A stretch of 25,018 nucleotides of DNA from JBFJVZ01 sp041623895. GTDB taxonomy: Bacteria > Planctomycetota > Planctomycetia > Pirellulales > Pirellulaceae. Shown here piece by piece: positions 16,731-23,770 of this stretch. Both the position numbers and the translations under genes were made by a program. The notes under the pieces are model-generated. The model was given only the letters and a program-made list of their open reading frames with translations, had not been told where the DNA came from and ran no database searches. Location of the stretch: NCBI GenBank assembly GCA_041623895.1, contig JBFJVZ010000056.1:1-25018 (forward strand), read 5' to 3'. How positions within the stretch are numbered: position 1 is the stretch's first letter; each line of letters begins with the position of its first letter.

Positions 16731-17951
16731 ATGGAACCAACGACAGAAGTCCACGCATTACGGTTGCGGCGGCTGAGAGAGGTGTGTGGCGAAGTTGATG
16801 TGGAGCTTGATGCGGTTGAATTGATCGACCGAACGTGGGCTGCGGTGGCCTGCAGCCGTCTTGGCAATGATGCCGCCTTGCACGGCGAGGTGTGTCGGTT
16901 TTTGGCTCGCTGTATGCTGGATTGCCGAAGCCGCGGAGCGGTCTTGTTGGTGGCTGAAGGTTCCGCCGTCGCACCGTGGGCTTTTCGAGCTGCCGAATTA
17001 TTTGGCGTCGACGTCATTCGCGTGATCGCCGGCGACAAACCGAGTAGAAATGGAGGTCCGAGTATTGCCTGCCGCGGCAAGCGGGAGATTTCGCGAGATT
17101 CGGCGGTGATTGCCTTGGCAGATCGAGTTGACGCTGCTTACGTTCGCCCCGGGGGCAACATCGCGTCGTGTCTGAAACGCCGTTTGAAAGAACTGCAAGA
17201 TCCATCGACACGCGTTGCTGTGATCATGTCGCGACCGTCCGCGGCACGAGAATTGATCGAACGGGGCGCCATCGGTTGGTATCTGAATCGAAGTTCGAAT
17301 GCCAAAGTTGACGAATTTTGTGCATCCGGCGGACTTGGCGATTCGCCAGGCATGGATCCCGATTGGACTCAAACGGACGGCGAGTGGCTGGTGCACTGCA
17401 CGCGGACTTGTCTCGGTTCGTGGCCGGGTGAAACCGAACATCAATATCGAGACGCTCTGTTGCTCGGGCGCCAGCAGCCTCAGCGGACACCGCTGGAGAG
17501 TTTGAAACGGATTCTTCGTACCGGTCGCTTGGTGGCCAACGCGACTGCTTCGGCAAGGGCGTGGCCGGTTGTTTGCTTTTCCGAGTCGCCACTGCGTGAA
17601 TTGCTCGATCAAAGATGCTTTCGTCCACACTTGAAACGCTGGGATTACGAACCGTACGGAATTGCCATCCGACGCCATGTGGCAATCGAATTGGGAATTC
17701 AGCCGGTCATTTATGGTGCAGCCGATCAACGTCAACAACTCGAACCGCGAGACCAATTTCGCTTTCAGGCGACGGGTAACACCTATGACTGGCGACGGGA
17801 AAGAGAATGGCGCTCGCCGCGTGACGTGGATTTGCAGCAGTTGGACTCGTCGGCAGTCCGTGTTTTTGTGCCCAGCGCCGCCGAGGCCCAGTCGCTCGCT
17901 TCGCAAGTTGACTGGCCAGTGGACGTGGTCACTTTGAAGCCACGCACATAG
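16731..17951 (+). CDS. Orphan two-part protein: SLOG/DprA-like N-terminal half, AbiGi/ART-like C-terminal half
   Basis: I do not recognise this 406-residue protein as a named family. Residues about 67-185 look like a nucleotide-binding Rossmann fold: VLLVAEGSAVAPWAFRAAEL, VDVIRVIAG, then RDSAVIALADRVDAAYVRPGGNI, a spacing reminiscent of DprA/SLOG proteins. Residues about 217-390 contain WLVHCTR (219-225), ILRTGRL, PVVCFSESPL (279-288), EPYGIAIRR, GIQPVIYG (322-329) and REREWRSPRD (356-365). This succession recalls AbiGi/DUF2971-type proteins, and the E-x-E pair (Glu357, Glu359) could suit an ADP-ribosyltransferase-like fold. Both comparisons are from memory. There is no signal peptide or membrane helix. 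A GAAGGGG site precedes the ATG by five bases. It appears monocistronic, with nadA following after 160 bp. Its role is unknown; stress or phage defence is a guess. Confidence 0.8.
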   Translation: MEPTTEVHALRLRRLREVCGEVDVELDAVELIDRTWAAVACSRLGNDAALHGEVCRFLARCMLDCRSRGAVLLVAEGSAVAPWAFRAAELFGVDVIRVIAGDKPSRNGGPSIACRGKREISRDSAVIALADRVDAAYVRPGGNIASCLKRRLKELQDPSTRVAVIMSRPSAARELIERGAIGWYLNRSSNAKVDEFCASGGLGDSPGMDPDWTQTDGEWLVHCTRTCLGSWPGETEHQYRDALLLGRQQPQRTPLESLKRILRTGRLVANATASARAWPVVCFSESPLRELLDQRCFRPHLKRWDYEPYGIAIRRHVAIELGIQPVIYGAADQRQQLEPRDQFRFQATGNTYDWRREREWRSPRDVDLQQLDSSAVRVFVPSAAEAQSLASQVDWPVDVVTLKPRT

Positions 17952-17979
17952 CACACGCATGCGCCGTGGATTGCCGGCA

Positions 17980-18029
17980 CGCGTCAGCGTCCGGTTCCCT
18001 CCGCAAAGACCGTAAGCTAACGTCCCGCG
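17980..18029. repeat. Degenerate REP-like palindrome between orphan gene and nadA
   Basis: CGCGTCAGCGTCCGGT (17980-17995) is partly complementary to the stretch ending in CGCG at 18029, which contains ACCGTAAGCTAACG. The latter text resembles a common planctomycete palindrome arm. Pairing is imperfect, so this may be a decayed copy. Confidence 0.35.
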
Positions 18030-18073
18030 GCTCAGCCCACGATTAACACGGCTGGAAACTGGCAACGACCATC

Positions 18074-18102
18074 CTGACCGACTTTCGCCGCTGGGGTATA
18101 AT
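18074..18102 (+). promoter_or_regulatory. Sigma-70 type promoter of nadA
   Basis: CTGACC at 18074-18079 (consensus TTGACA) and a perfect TATAAT at 18097-18102 are spaced by 17 bp. Transcription would start near 18109, immediately before the in-frame GTG at 18112. This makes the GTG an unlikely start and favours the TTG at 18142. Confidence 0.7.
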
Positions 18103-18141
18103 TGGAAGTGAGTGACCCGGACGACGAACAAGGATACTGCA

Positions 18142-19293
18142 TTGAGCACGGATCAACTGAAAGATACCGACAACGACGCAAAACACGCGCTGGCACCATA
18201 CAAAAGCTTGCCGCCCAGTGAGCTTGAAATGCGGATCGATGCTGTGCGAGAGCATTTTGCTGACAAACTGTTGTTGCTGGGGCATCATTACCAGCAAGAC
18301 GAAGTGATCGCACACACCGACCTGCGCGGTGATAGCTATAAGCTCAGCCAGATGGCGGCCGACAGCGAGACCTGCGAAACGATTGTCTTCTGCGGCGTAC
18401 ATTTCATGGCCGAGACGGCCGATATTCTGGCCAATCGTCCGGAAAAGCTTGCTCAGCGTGACGGTCGCCGCGTGACCGTCATCTTGCCCGACATGGCAGC
18501 GGGTTGCTCGATGGCCGACATGGCCGCGATCGCTCAAGTCGAAGCGGCCTGGGACGACATGTCCGAAGTGATTGACACGGAAAAGGTCATTCCCGTCACG
18601 TACATCAACAGTGCGGCGAGTTTGAAGGCGTTCTGCGGAAGGCATGGCGGCATCGTTTGCACCAGCAGCAATGCCCGCGCCGTTTTGGAATGGGCGTTTC
18701 AGCGTGGCAATCGAGTCTTCTTTTTTCCCGATCAACACTTGGGGCGGAACACAGCATTGGGCATGGGCATTGGCGAACAAGAAATGCCCGTCTGGGATCC
18801 GTATGCTTTGGAACTGGGTGGCAGTAGCGAAGTCGACCTGGAAAACAGCCGTGTGATTTTGTGGAAAGGTCACTGTAGCGTTCACCAAATGTTTCGTCCC
18901 GAACACGTCGAAGGATTCCGCAAACAACATCCTGACATCAAGATTCTGGTTCACCCCGAGTGTCCTCGCGAAGTCAACGACCTTGCCGATGTCTCTGGCA
19001 GCACCGGCAAGATCATCGAAACGGTGCGCAATAGTCCCGCCGGGACCAAGTGGGCGATTGGCACCGAATTACATCTGGTCAACCGCTTGAAGGCGGAACA
19101 TCCGGAACAGGAAATCCATTTTCTCAGTCCGGTCGTTTGTATGTGCGCCACAATGTACCGAATCGACCTGGCACATTTGTGTTGGACGCTCGAAAACTTG
19201 CGTGACGGAGCGTACGTGAATGTGATCGAAGTCGACGAGGAAACAGCGAACTGGAGCTTGATCGCACTGCAGCGAATGCTGGCCGTGCGATAG
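18142..19293 (+). CDS. nadA: Quinolinate synthase A
   Basis: NadA condenses iminoaspartate with dihydroxyacetone phosphate to give quinolinate in de novo NAD synthesis, using a [4Fe-4S] cluster in the cytoplasm. Family signatures are plain: LLLGHHYQQDEV near the N-terminus, FCGVHFMAETADIL with the first cluster cysteine (Cys84 from this start), ICTSSNA-like IVCTSSNARAVLEW with a second, FFFPDQHLGRNTA, HPECPREV, and PVVCMCATM carrying the third. I start at TTG 18142 (383 residues), because AAGGA at 18130-18134 lies seven bases before it and the TATAAT promoter would start transcription around 18109. An in-frame GTG at 18112 would add ten residues. No nadB or nadC gene adjoins. Confidence 0.95.
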   Translation: MSTDQLKDTDNDAKHALAPYKSLPPSELEMRIDAVREHFADKLLLLGHHYQQDEVIAHTDLRGDSYKLSQMAADSETCETIVFCGVHFMAETADILANRPEKLAQRDGRRVTVILPDMAAGCSMADMAAIAQVEAAWDDMSEVIDTEKVIPVTYINSAASLKAFCGRHGGIVCTSSNARAVLEWAFQRGNRVFFFPDQHLGRNTALGMGIGEQEMPVWDPYALELGGSSEVDLENSRVILWKGHCSVHQMFRPEHVEGFRKQHPDIKILVHPECPREVNDLADVSGSTGKIIETVRNSPAGTKWAIGTELHLVNRLKAEHPEQEIHFLSPVVCMCATMYRIDLAHLCWTLENLRDGAYVNVIEVDEETANWSLIALQRMLAVR

Positions 19294-19404
19294 AGCAATT
19301 TCATGATTGATGTGGGATGAGCGGTAGGCGGGACAAAAACAGCGTCCGGCTAGGAAGTGCGAACTCAACAAGCATGGAAAAGAACCGCAGCGGTGGCAGC
19401 ATGG

Positions 19405-19473
19405 AGCCTGGGGTGAATCAACGAGCGATAGCGAAGTTGGTGTAAGCCCAGGACTCTCCTTGTCCTGGCTTAC
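19405..19473. repeat. Overlapping palindromes between convergent genes
   Basis: Two hairpins share one strand. AGCCTGGGG (19405-19413) and the following TGAATCAAC pair with the segment ending CCCAGGACT at 19455. Alternatively, GTAAGCCCAGGAC (19442-19454) pairs with GTCCTGGCTTAC (19462-19473) across a 7-base loop. The core CAACGAGCGATAGCGAAGTTG is REP-like. They lie in the 270-bp gap between the ends of nadA and the NrfD-like gene, where terminators for both strands would be expected. No T-tract follows either stem. Confidence 0.65.
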
Positions 19474-19563
19474 GAGACCTCTGAAAATGCGATAACTGAA
19501 CAGCGTCACTCTAATCAGCCGCTGTGCGGTAGTAGCACCCGGTGATTGCGGCAAGCAAGCCCC

Positions 19564-20856
19564 TCAGTGCTCGGCTTCACCTGAGCCGGGATTGGTGCTG
19601 CTCCCATCCACTGGCGATGCTAACTGCCCCGTGAAAACGTTGGCAATTAGCTTCATCATCAGTGTCAGCACCAGCAAGCCAAATGCCCAGATTCCAACGG
19701 TCACTTTCCACTCCACCAGGCTCGGGGAATACTCGACAATCTCGTGCAGCGTCGAGGGAATGAAACCGGGAACGATCAATCCCATTCCTTTCTCAATCCA
19801 AATCCCCACGATGCAAAACAAGCAGGCGAAAATGCGGAGCAAACTCCGCTCCAACGCGGCCGGCATGAAAAAGAGCACCGTTCCGACAAGATTCAATACG
19901 ATCGCGGTCCAGATCCAGGGAACAAGCCCAAAGTGTCCGTGCGAGCCAAAGAAAAGATAATTGGCTGACGTGGCATGCAGACCGCCCGTGTAGAAGAGGG
20001 TGAAGATTTCGCTGGCCAGCATGATCAGGTTGGTGACCATCGCCACACGAATGATTTGAATCAACGTTCTGGCTGGACCAGGCGGCGCGACGTAGCCGGC
20101 GGTAATGCGAAGCACTCTCATTACCAGGATAATGAAGGCCGGTCCGCTGACGAACGCAGATGCCAGGAATCGGGGTGCAAGCAGAGCCGTGTTCCAGAAT
20201 GGACGGCCACCAAGCCCGCAGTACAAGAAGGCGGTCACGGTATGAATACTGATCGCCCAAAAGATAGATAAAAACACGAACGGCACATACCACGCCGGGT
20301 TTGGGCTGCGACCCAAGTAACGCATGTAGAGCAAGTAGCCAACAATGTGAAGATTGATCAGCAGGTAGCCATTAAGAACAATGATGTCCCAAGTCAGCAT
20401 CGACATGGGCCAGTTGAACTTTCCAATTCCTGGGATCATGTGCCAGAATCGGTCCGGACGTCCCAGATCAACCACGACGCTCAGGATGCACATCACAATG
20501 GCAGCGATTGCGACACCTTCGCCAATGATCACGACCTTGTGCATTTCTTCGTCGTCGTACAGGTACGCAGGGATCACCATCATCACGCCGCCGGCGGCCA
20601 GCCCCACACAGAAAGTGAAGTTGGCGATGTACAACCCCCAGCTGACCTGGTCTGTCATGTTGGTGGTGATCATGCCGATGGCGACCTGATTAGCCCAAGC
20701 GTTAGCGCCGACCAGGGACAAGGCCGTCAGTAAAGTCATCCAAGCATAAAAGCCGAGTGAGCCTTCCGTTGCCAGCCACAGCGAACGCCCCAGGAATCTG
20801 GGGTAGCTGGCCAGATGGGATTCATTTTCAGACGGCGTTGCCGAGATGCTGCTCAT
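19564..20856 (-). CDS. NrfD/HybB-type polysulfide reductase membrane subunit
   Basis: The 430-residue protein has about ten hydrophobic segments and the NrfD/PsrC character. An early helix contains FYAWMTLLTALSLVGANAWANQV. DQVSWGLYIANFTFCVGLAAGGVMM is the quinone-pocket helix region, followed by VVDLGRPDRFWHMIPGIGKFNWPMSMLTWDIIVLNGYLL, a family signature. The longer size and 10-helix pattern suit the HybB/ActC/QrcD branch. These subunits pass electrons between membrane quinones and a periplasmic iron-sulfur partner. The ATG at 20856 (MSSISATPSENE) is chosen; the frame runs open upstream only because it reads through the Fe-S gene out of frame. It is the third gene of a cytochrome c-FeS-NrfD operon, 74 bp after the FeS gene. 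The direction of electron flow is unknown. Confidence 0.9.
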   Translation of the reverse strand: MSSISATPSENESHLASYPRFLGRSLWLATEGSLGFYAWMTLLTALSLVGANAWANQVAIGMITTNMTDQVSWGLYIANFTFCVGLAAGGVMMVIPAYLYDDEEMHKVVIIGEGVAIAAIVMCILSVVVDLGRPDRFWHMIPGIGKFNWPMSMLTWDIIVLNGYLLINLHIVGYLLYMRYLGRSPNPAWYVPFVFLSIFWAISIHTVTAFLYCGLGGRPFWNTALLAPRFLASAFVSGPAFIILVMRVLRITAGYVAPPGPARTLIQIIRVAMVTNLIMLASEIFTLFYTGGLHATSANYLFFGSHGHFGLVPWIWTAIVLNLVGTVLFFMPAALERSLLRIFACLFCIVGIWIEKGMGLIVPGFIPSTLHEIVEYSPSLVEWKVTVGIWAFGLLVLTLMMKLIANVFTGQLASPVDGSSTNPGSGEAEH

Positions 20857-20930
20857 GATCGAATTTGCCGGGACATCCGGTTTCTCGCGCCGCCCGCAGG
20901 CTCTCGCCAAGCGGCCGGCCAGTGACTTGC

Positions 20931-21875
20931 TTAATCGAAATAGTAAAAGAACGCGGGCCGTGTGCCGAGTTCTTCTTTCAGGATGTAGACGCGTTTGTTT
21001 TCTAAGATCCAGCGGATGTTGGAATCCTTGTCCAGGATGTTTCCGAAGACGCGGGCGCCCGTCGGACAAGCTTCCAGACAGGCCGGCAATTTGCCGCGCC
21101 GCGTGCGGTGCAAACAGTAGGTGCATTTCTCGACCACACCAACCGGTCGGACACGATTACTCAGATAACCCTGGTCGGGATTGATTTCTTCGGCTGGTAT
21201 TTCAGGCTGTTTCCAGTTAAATCGCCGCGCGTGGTAGGGGCAGGCGGCTTCGCAATACCGGCAGCCGATGCACCAGTTGTAGTCCACGACCACAATGCCG
21301 TCCTCTTCCTTCCAAGTCGCCTTTACCGGACAAGCATCGACGCATGGCGGCGAGTCGCACTGCTGGCACTGGACCGGCAAATAGAACTTGTTGTCCTTGG
21401 GTACTGCCCCAGAATAAGTGGTTGAACCTTGCTCCATGTCCATCGTGCCCATCGGCATTTCGATGACACGGATGTAAGACTGATTCGTTGCTCGATCGTG
21501 GTTGTTCTCTTTGTGGCAGGCCTCGACGCACTTGCCGTTTCCATTGCAGACACTCAAGTTGATGGCGTACACGAACTTGGTACCTGGGATCGGAGGATCG
21601 TCGCCAATCGTTACATCGACTCCGAATTTTTCTTTCGCTTCGGCCTCCATGCGGGAGATCACTTTGGCCTTTTGCTCGTCGCTAAGCTCCGTGTAGTGCT
21701 GCTGCAAGAATTCTGCCACGTTCGTGTATTCGCCGACATTGCGAAGCGGAGAGACAGCAGCGGCGAATGCAGCGGCCCCCAACGTGGCAAACGCGCCTTT
21801 CATGGCGACTCGCCGCCCGAAGTTTTCGACGATCGGCAGCGATCGGTCGTCGCTGGTATTATTAGTGGTCGTCAT
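20931..21875 (-). CDS. Tat-exported four-motif ferredoxin-like electron transfer subunit (HybA/DsrO/QrcC-like)
   Basis: The 314-residue protein starts at ATG 21875, overlapping the cytochrome stop by 14 bp. FGRRVAMKGAFATLGAAAFAAAV (residues 19-41) is a Tat signal with Arg21-Arg22, so it is exported folded to the periplasm. Four cysteine groups follow. The first is incomplete: Cys110, Cys116 and Cys120 in SVCNGNGKCVEAC, where the usual second cysteine is missing. The others are complete: Cys170/173/178/182 (CQQCDSPPCVDAC), Cys202/205/208/212 (CIGCRYCEAAC) and Cys251/254/266/270. This is the layout of periplasmic Fe-S subunits paired with NrfD-type proteins, which relay electrons between the quinone site and a cytochrome or molybdoenzyme. 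Genes on both sides supply exactly such partners. The first site may hold a [3Fe-4S] cluster or use a non-cysteine ligand. Confidence 0.92.
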   Translation of the reverse strand: MTTTNNTSDDRSLPIVENFGRRVAMKGAFATLGAAAFAAAVSPLRNVGEYTNVAEFLQQHYTELSDEQKAKVISRMEAEAKEKFGVDVTIGDDPPIPGTKFVYAINLSVCNGNGKCVEACHKENNHDRATNQSYIRVIEMPMGTMDMEQGSTTYSGAVPKDNKFYLPVQCQQCDSPPCVDACPVKATWKEEDGIVVVDYNWCIGCRYCEAACPYHARRFNWKQPEIPAEEINPDQGYLSNRVRPVGVVEKCTYCLHRTRRGKLPACLEACPTGARVFGNILDKDSNIRWILENKRVYILKEELGTRPAFFYYFD

Positions 21876-22542
21876 GCCGAGCCTCGTCCAAGAAGCGGTC
21901 ACGCGGCTTGAAGCCGACGATCATCTTCGGGTAACGCGGTGCGTGGGGATCGTGGCAATCAATACAGTTGTTTTTCATTTGTGGCCCTCGAGAAAGATCC
22001 CAAAAACCAGTCATGCCGCCGTGTGCACCATGCGCGAACGCGGTCGCCTGCGGGCCATGGCATTGTGAACACAAAGTCATCACGTTTTGATACGAGATCT
22101 TTGTCCCGTCGGCAGACCGCAGTGAATTCGCGTCGTCCGGGTGGTGACAGGCGTAACATGCCAGCTTGCCATGATCGACCTGCAAACCTTGGTGGAACTC
22201 ATCAAGCGACGCGGAATACTTGTTGTCAAAGTTCGGTTTGCGCACACTGTGGCAAGTCGAACAAGCAACTCGACCAACGCGGCCCTCCAAATCGACCGCG
22301 GCCAATTCAACTAAAGGTGGGCCTGCAGGGCGACGGATGTGCACACGGAATGACTTCTTGGTCCGCGGTGTCGCTTCGTCAGGCTCATCATTCAAGCTTG
22401 CCGATTCCACCCCAGATTCGCTCAACATCTCAAGACCCGGAGTCAGCCCCTGACGCTGGCTCTGATCCGAGGACGCCGCAACAATCGTCAAGACGAGCAG
22501 CCCCGATGCGACGACGAACAGTAAATTCGTAGACCTCATCAT
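21862..22542 (-). CDS. Membrane-anchored or exported tetraheme cytochrome c (c3/c7-type)
   Basis: From the ATG at 22542 the protein has 226 residues. Residues 6-23 (NLLFVVASGLLVLTIVAA) form a signal peptide or N-terminal anchor. Four covalent heme motifs follow: CSTCH (94-98), CYACH (129-133), CSQCH (158-162) and CIDCH (193-197). Extra histidines (HHP, HGAHGG, HDPHAP) could be distal ligands, as in cytochrome c3/c7 and the QrcA/ActA-like partners of NrfD complexes. It acts in the periplasm. It is first in the operon with the FeS and NrfD genes, whose coding sequences overlap or nearly abut it. An open frame extends upstream to 22740, but that part translates the tandem control repeats and lacks family character, so I reject it. 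A second ATG lies at 22539. Confidence 0.9.
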   Translation of the reverse strand: MMRSTNLLFVVASGLLVLTIVAASSDQSQRQGLTPGLEMLSESGVESASLNDEPDEATPRTKKSFRVHIRRPAGPPLVELAAVDLEGRVGRVACSTCHSVRKPNFDNKYSASLDEFHQGLQVDHGKLACYACHHPDDANSLRSADGTKISYQNVMTLCSQCHGPQATAFAHGAHGGMTGFWDLSRGPQMKNNCIDCHDPHAPRYPKMIVGFKPRDRFLDEARHDDH

Positions 22543-22608
22543 CCGATGTCCCGCTTGACCTCCAGCTTTCGCGATCACTGACAGTTTTATACACTCGGCT
22601 ATATGTTT

Positions 22609-22646
22609 CCAGCTACCCCCAATGACGCCAGCTAGCCCCAATGACG
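22609..22646. repeat. Two adjacent 19-bp direct repeats in the divergent control region
   Basis: The 19-base sequences at 22609-22627 (CCAGCTACCCCCAATGACG) and 22628-22646 (CCAGCTAGCCCCAATGACG) abut each other and differ at one base. They lie about 70-100 bp upstream of the cytochrome start and about 100 bp upstream of the divergent ferredoxin start. A TATAAA that could serve as a -10 box for the cytochrome operon (- strand) lies at about 22586-22591, downstream of the repeats. The position suits a paired regulator site. A recent small duplication is the alternative. Confidence 0.6.
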
Positions 22647-22745
22647 TAAGGTGTGCAATGCGCCGATATCCGATTTGGTGCTCAATCGGTCCGCTACCCT
22701 CAGGCAGTGTTCCAAGCCAACTAAACAATTGCAAGAGCACAAGTG

Positions 22746-23477
22746 ATGTGGAAGCGGCGAGCGAAGACCGGAGATAGCAAAGACAAGCCGCGGCTGAAAC
22801 GTCGAGATTTGCTGCAAGGCAAACTTTGGAAACTCATCCGCCCGTCTCGGGAAAGACGTCTCGTGTCGCGGTATCCGAAACCCCTCGGGGATGCCGAGTC
22901 GATTGCCGCAGATTCAGCGGCCTCGACTCCAAAAAATATCAGTGGTATCGCGATCCAGCCGGTGGCACCCACACAAATCTCGTCCTCCCAGTGGCAGGCG
23001 ATCCCCGTCTTTCGGCCCCCCGGAGCGATCGAAGAACGCCAGTTCCTGGCCGGCTGCACACGTTGCAATGACTGCGCGGACGCCTGTCCTTACGACGCGA
23101 TCCGCAGCGCACCCGAGCGACTCGGAGCCATCGCCGGCACGCCGACAATCGAAGCCGACACGGCCGCCTGCATGATGTGCAAAGACTTTCCCTGTATCAA
23201 CGCCTGCAAGCCCGGTGTGTTGGTTCACTCAATTCCAAAGGTCATGGGGACGGCCAAAGTGACCGAGCATCTGTGCCTCGCTCATCACGGTACGTCTTGC
23301 ACCGACTGCAGCGAACATTGCCCGGTGGAAGACGCAATCCAAGTGAACCAAGGCAAGCCCACAATCAATGAAGATGCTTGCGTCGGTTGCGGCGTCTGCC
23401 GCCAAGTCTGTCCGGCACCCGAAAATGCAATCCTGCTGATGCCGGCCTTCATTCGACCCACCCTGCCGACAACGTGA
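22746..23477 (+). CDS. Four-cluster ferredoxin-type protein, NapG/MauM-like
   Basis: The 243-residue protein (ATG 22746; a GTG three bases earlier is also in frame) has four cysteine groups in its C-terminal half: Cys104/107/110/114 (GCTRCNDCADACP), Cys142/145/150/154 (CMMCKDFPCINAC), Cys185/188/192 with Cys177 nearby (CTDCSEHCP), and Cys212/215/218/222 (CVGCGVCRQVC). This is the NapG/MauM ferredoxin arrangement. The N-terminal 95 residues are basic and lack a hydrophobic stretch, and KRRDLLQG resembles a Tat box without the following hydrophobic region, so it is probably cytoplasmic. NapG-type proteins pass electrons in periplasmic nitrate reductase systems, but no napA is present. It is divergent from the cytochrome operon and coupled to a 95-residue orphan, suggesting shared regulation with the redox module. 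Confidence 0.85.
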   Translation: MWKRRAKTGDSKDKPRLKRRDLLQGKLWKLIRPSRERRLVSRYPKPLGDAESIAADSAASTPKNISGIAIQPVAPTQISSSQWQAIPVFRPPGAIEERQFLAGCTRCNDCADACPYDAIRSAPERLGAIAGTPTIEADTAACMMCKDFPCINACKPGVLVHSIPKVMGTAKVTEHLCLAHHGTSCTDCSEHCPVEDAIQVNQGKPTINEDACVGCGVCRQVCPAPENAILLMPAFIRPTLPTT

Positions 23478-23761
23478 ACGAACACGAACCACTTCCCGAA
23501 CTGTTGCAGGCCGAATGGGCAAGGGACCAGATCATGGCCCTGTTTGCCGATCTTGCCGCCGGAGCAACCATTCAGCACGTTCAACTGCGGACTCAGTCCA
23601 CTGATCAAGTTGCCACGCTTGCCGAGGCCAAAGCCGCCTTTGTGGCCGGCCAGGCAAAGGCAATCCAAGTGCGATATGTGTTTGAAGGCGAACTCTGGAG
23701 CGACACAATCATTCCGGGTGATCCGACCACCAGTATCATCCGCAACCGACTGCCGTCCTGA
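23474..23761 (+). CDS. Small conserved-looking orphan, coupled to the ferredoxin gene
   Basis: I do not recognise this 95-residue protein. It would start at GTG 23474, whose GTGA overlaps the TGA of the ferredoxin gene by four bases, the usual sign of translational coupling. An upstream in-frame extension to 23378 would lie wholly inside the ferredoxin gene and is less likely. The sequence starts with an acidic helix (PELLQAEWARDQIMALFADLA), then a strand-rich part (IQHVQLRT, AIQVRYVFEGELWSDTIIPG) and a basic end. It has no cysteine, signal peptide or membrane helix. A small chaperone or accessory protein for the ferredoxin (a NapD-like role) is only a guess; I see no NapD sequence signature. 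Confidence 0.7.
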   Translation: MNEHEPLPELLQAEWARDQIMALFADLAAGATIQHVQLRTQSTDQVATLAEAKAAFVAGQAKAIQVRYVFEGELWSDTIIPGDPTTSIIRNRLPS

Positions 23762-23770
23762 CAATCTTGC

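Noticed and set aside
20857..21126. N-terminal 90-residue extension of the NrfD-like protein
   Set aside because: The extension is arginine- and histidine-rich and overlaps the 3' part of the Fe-S gene in a different frame; the ATG at 20856 leads directly into the family sequence.
22543..22740. 66-residue N-terminal extension of the tetraheme cytochrome
   Set aside because: It would place the hydrophobic signal in the middle of the protein and translates the tandem control repeats; the ATG at 22542 starts just before the signal.
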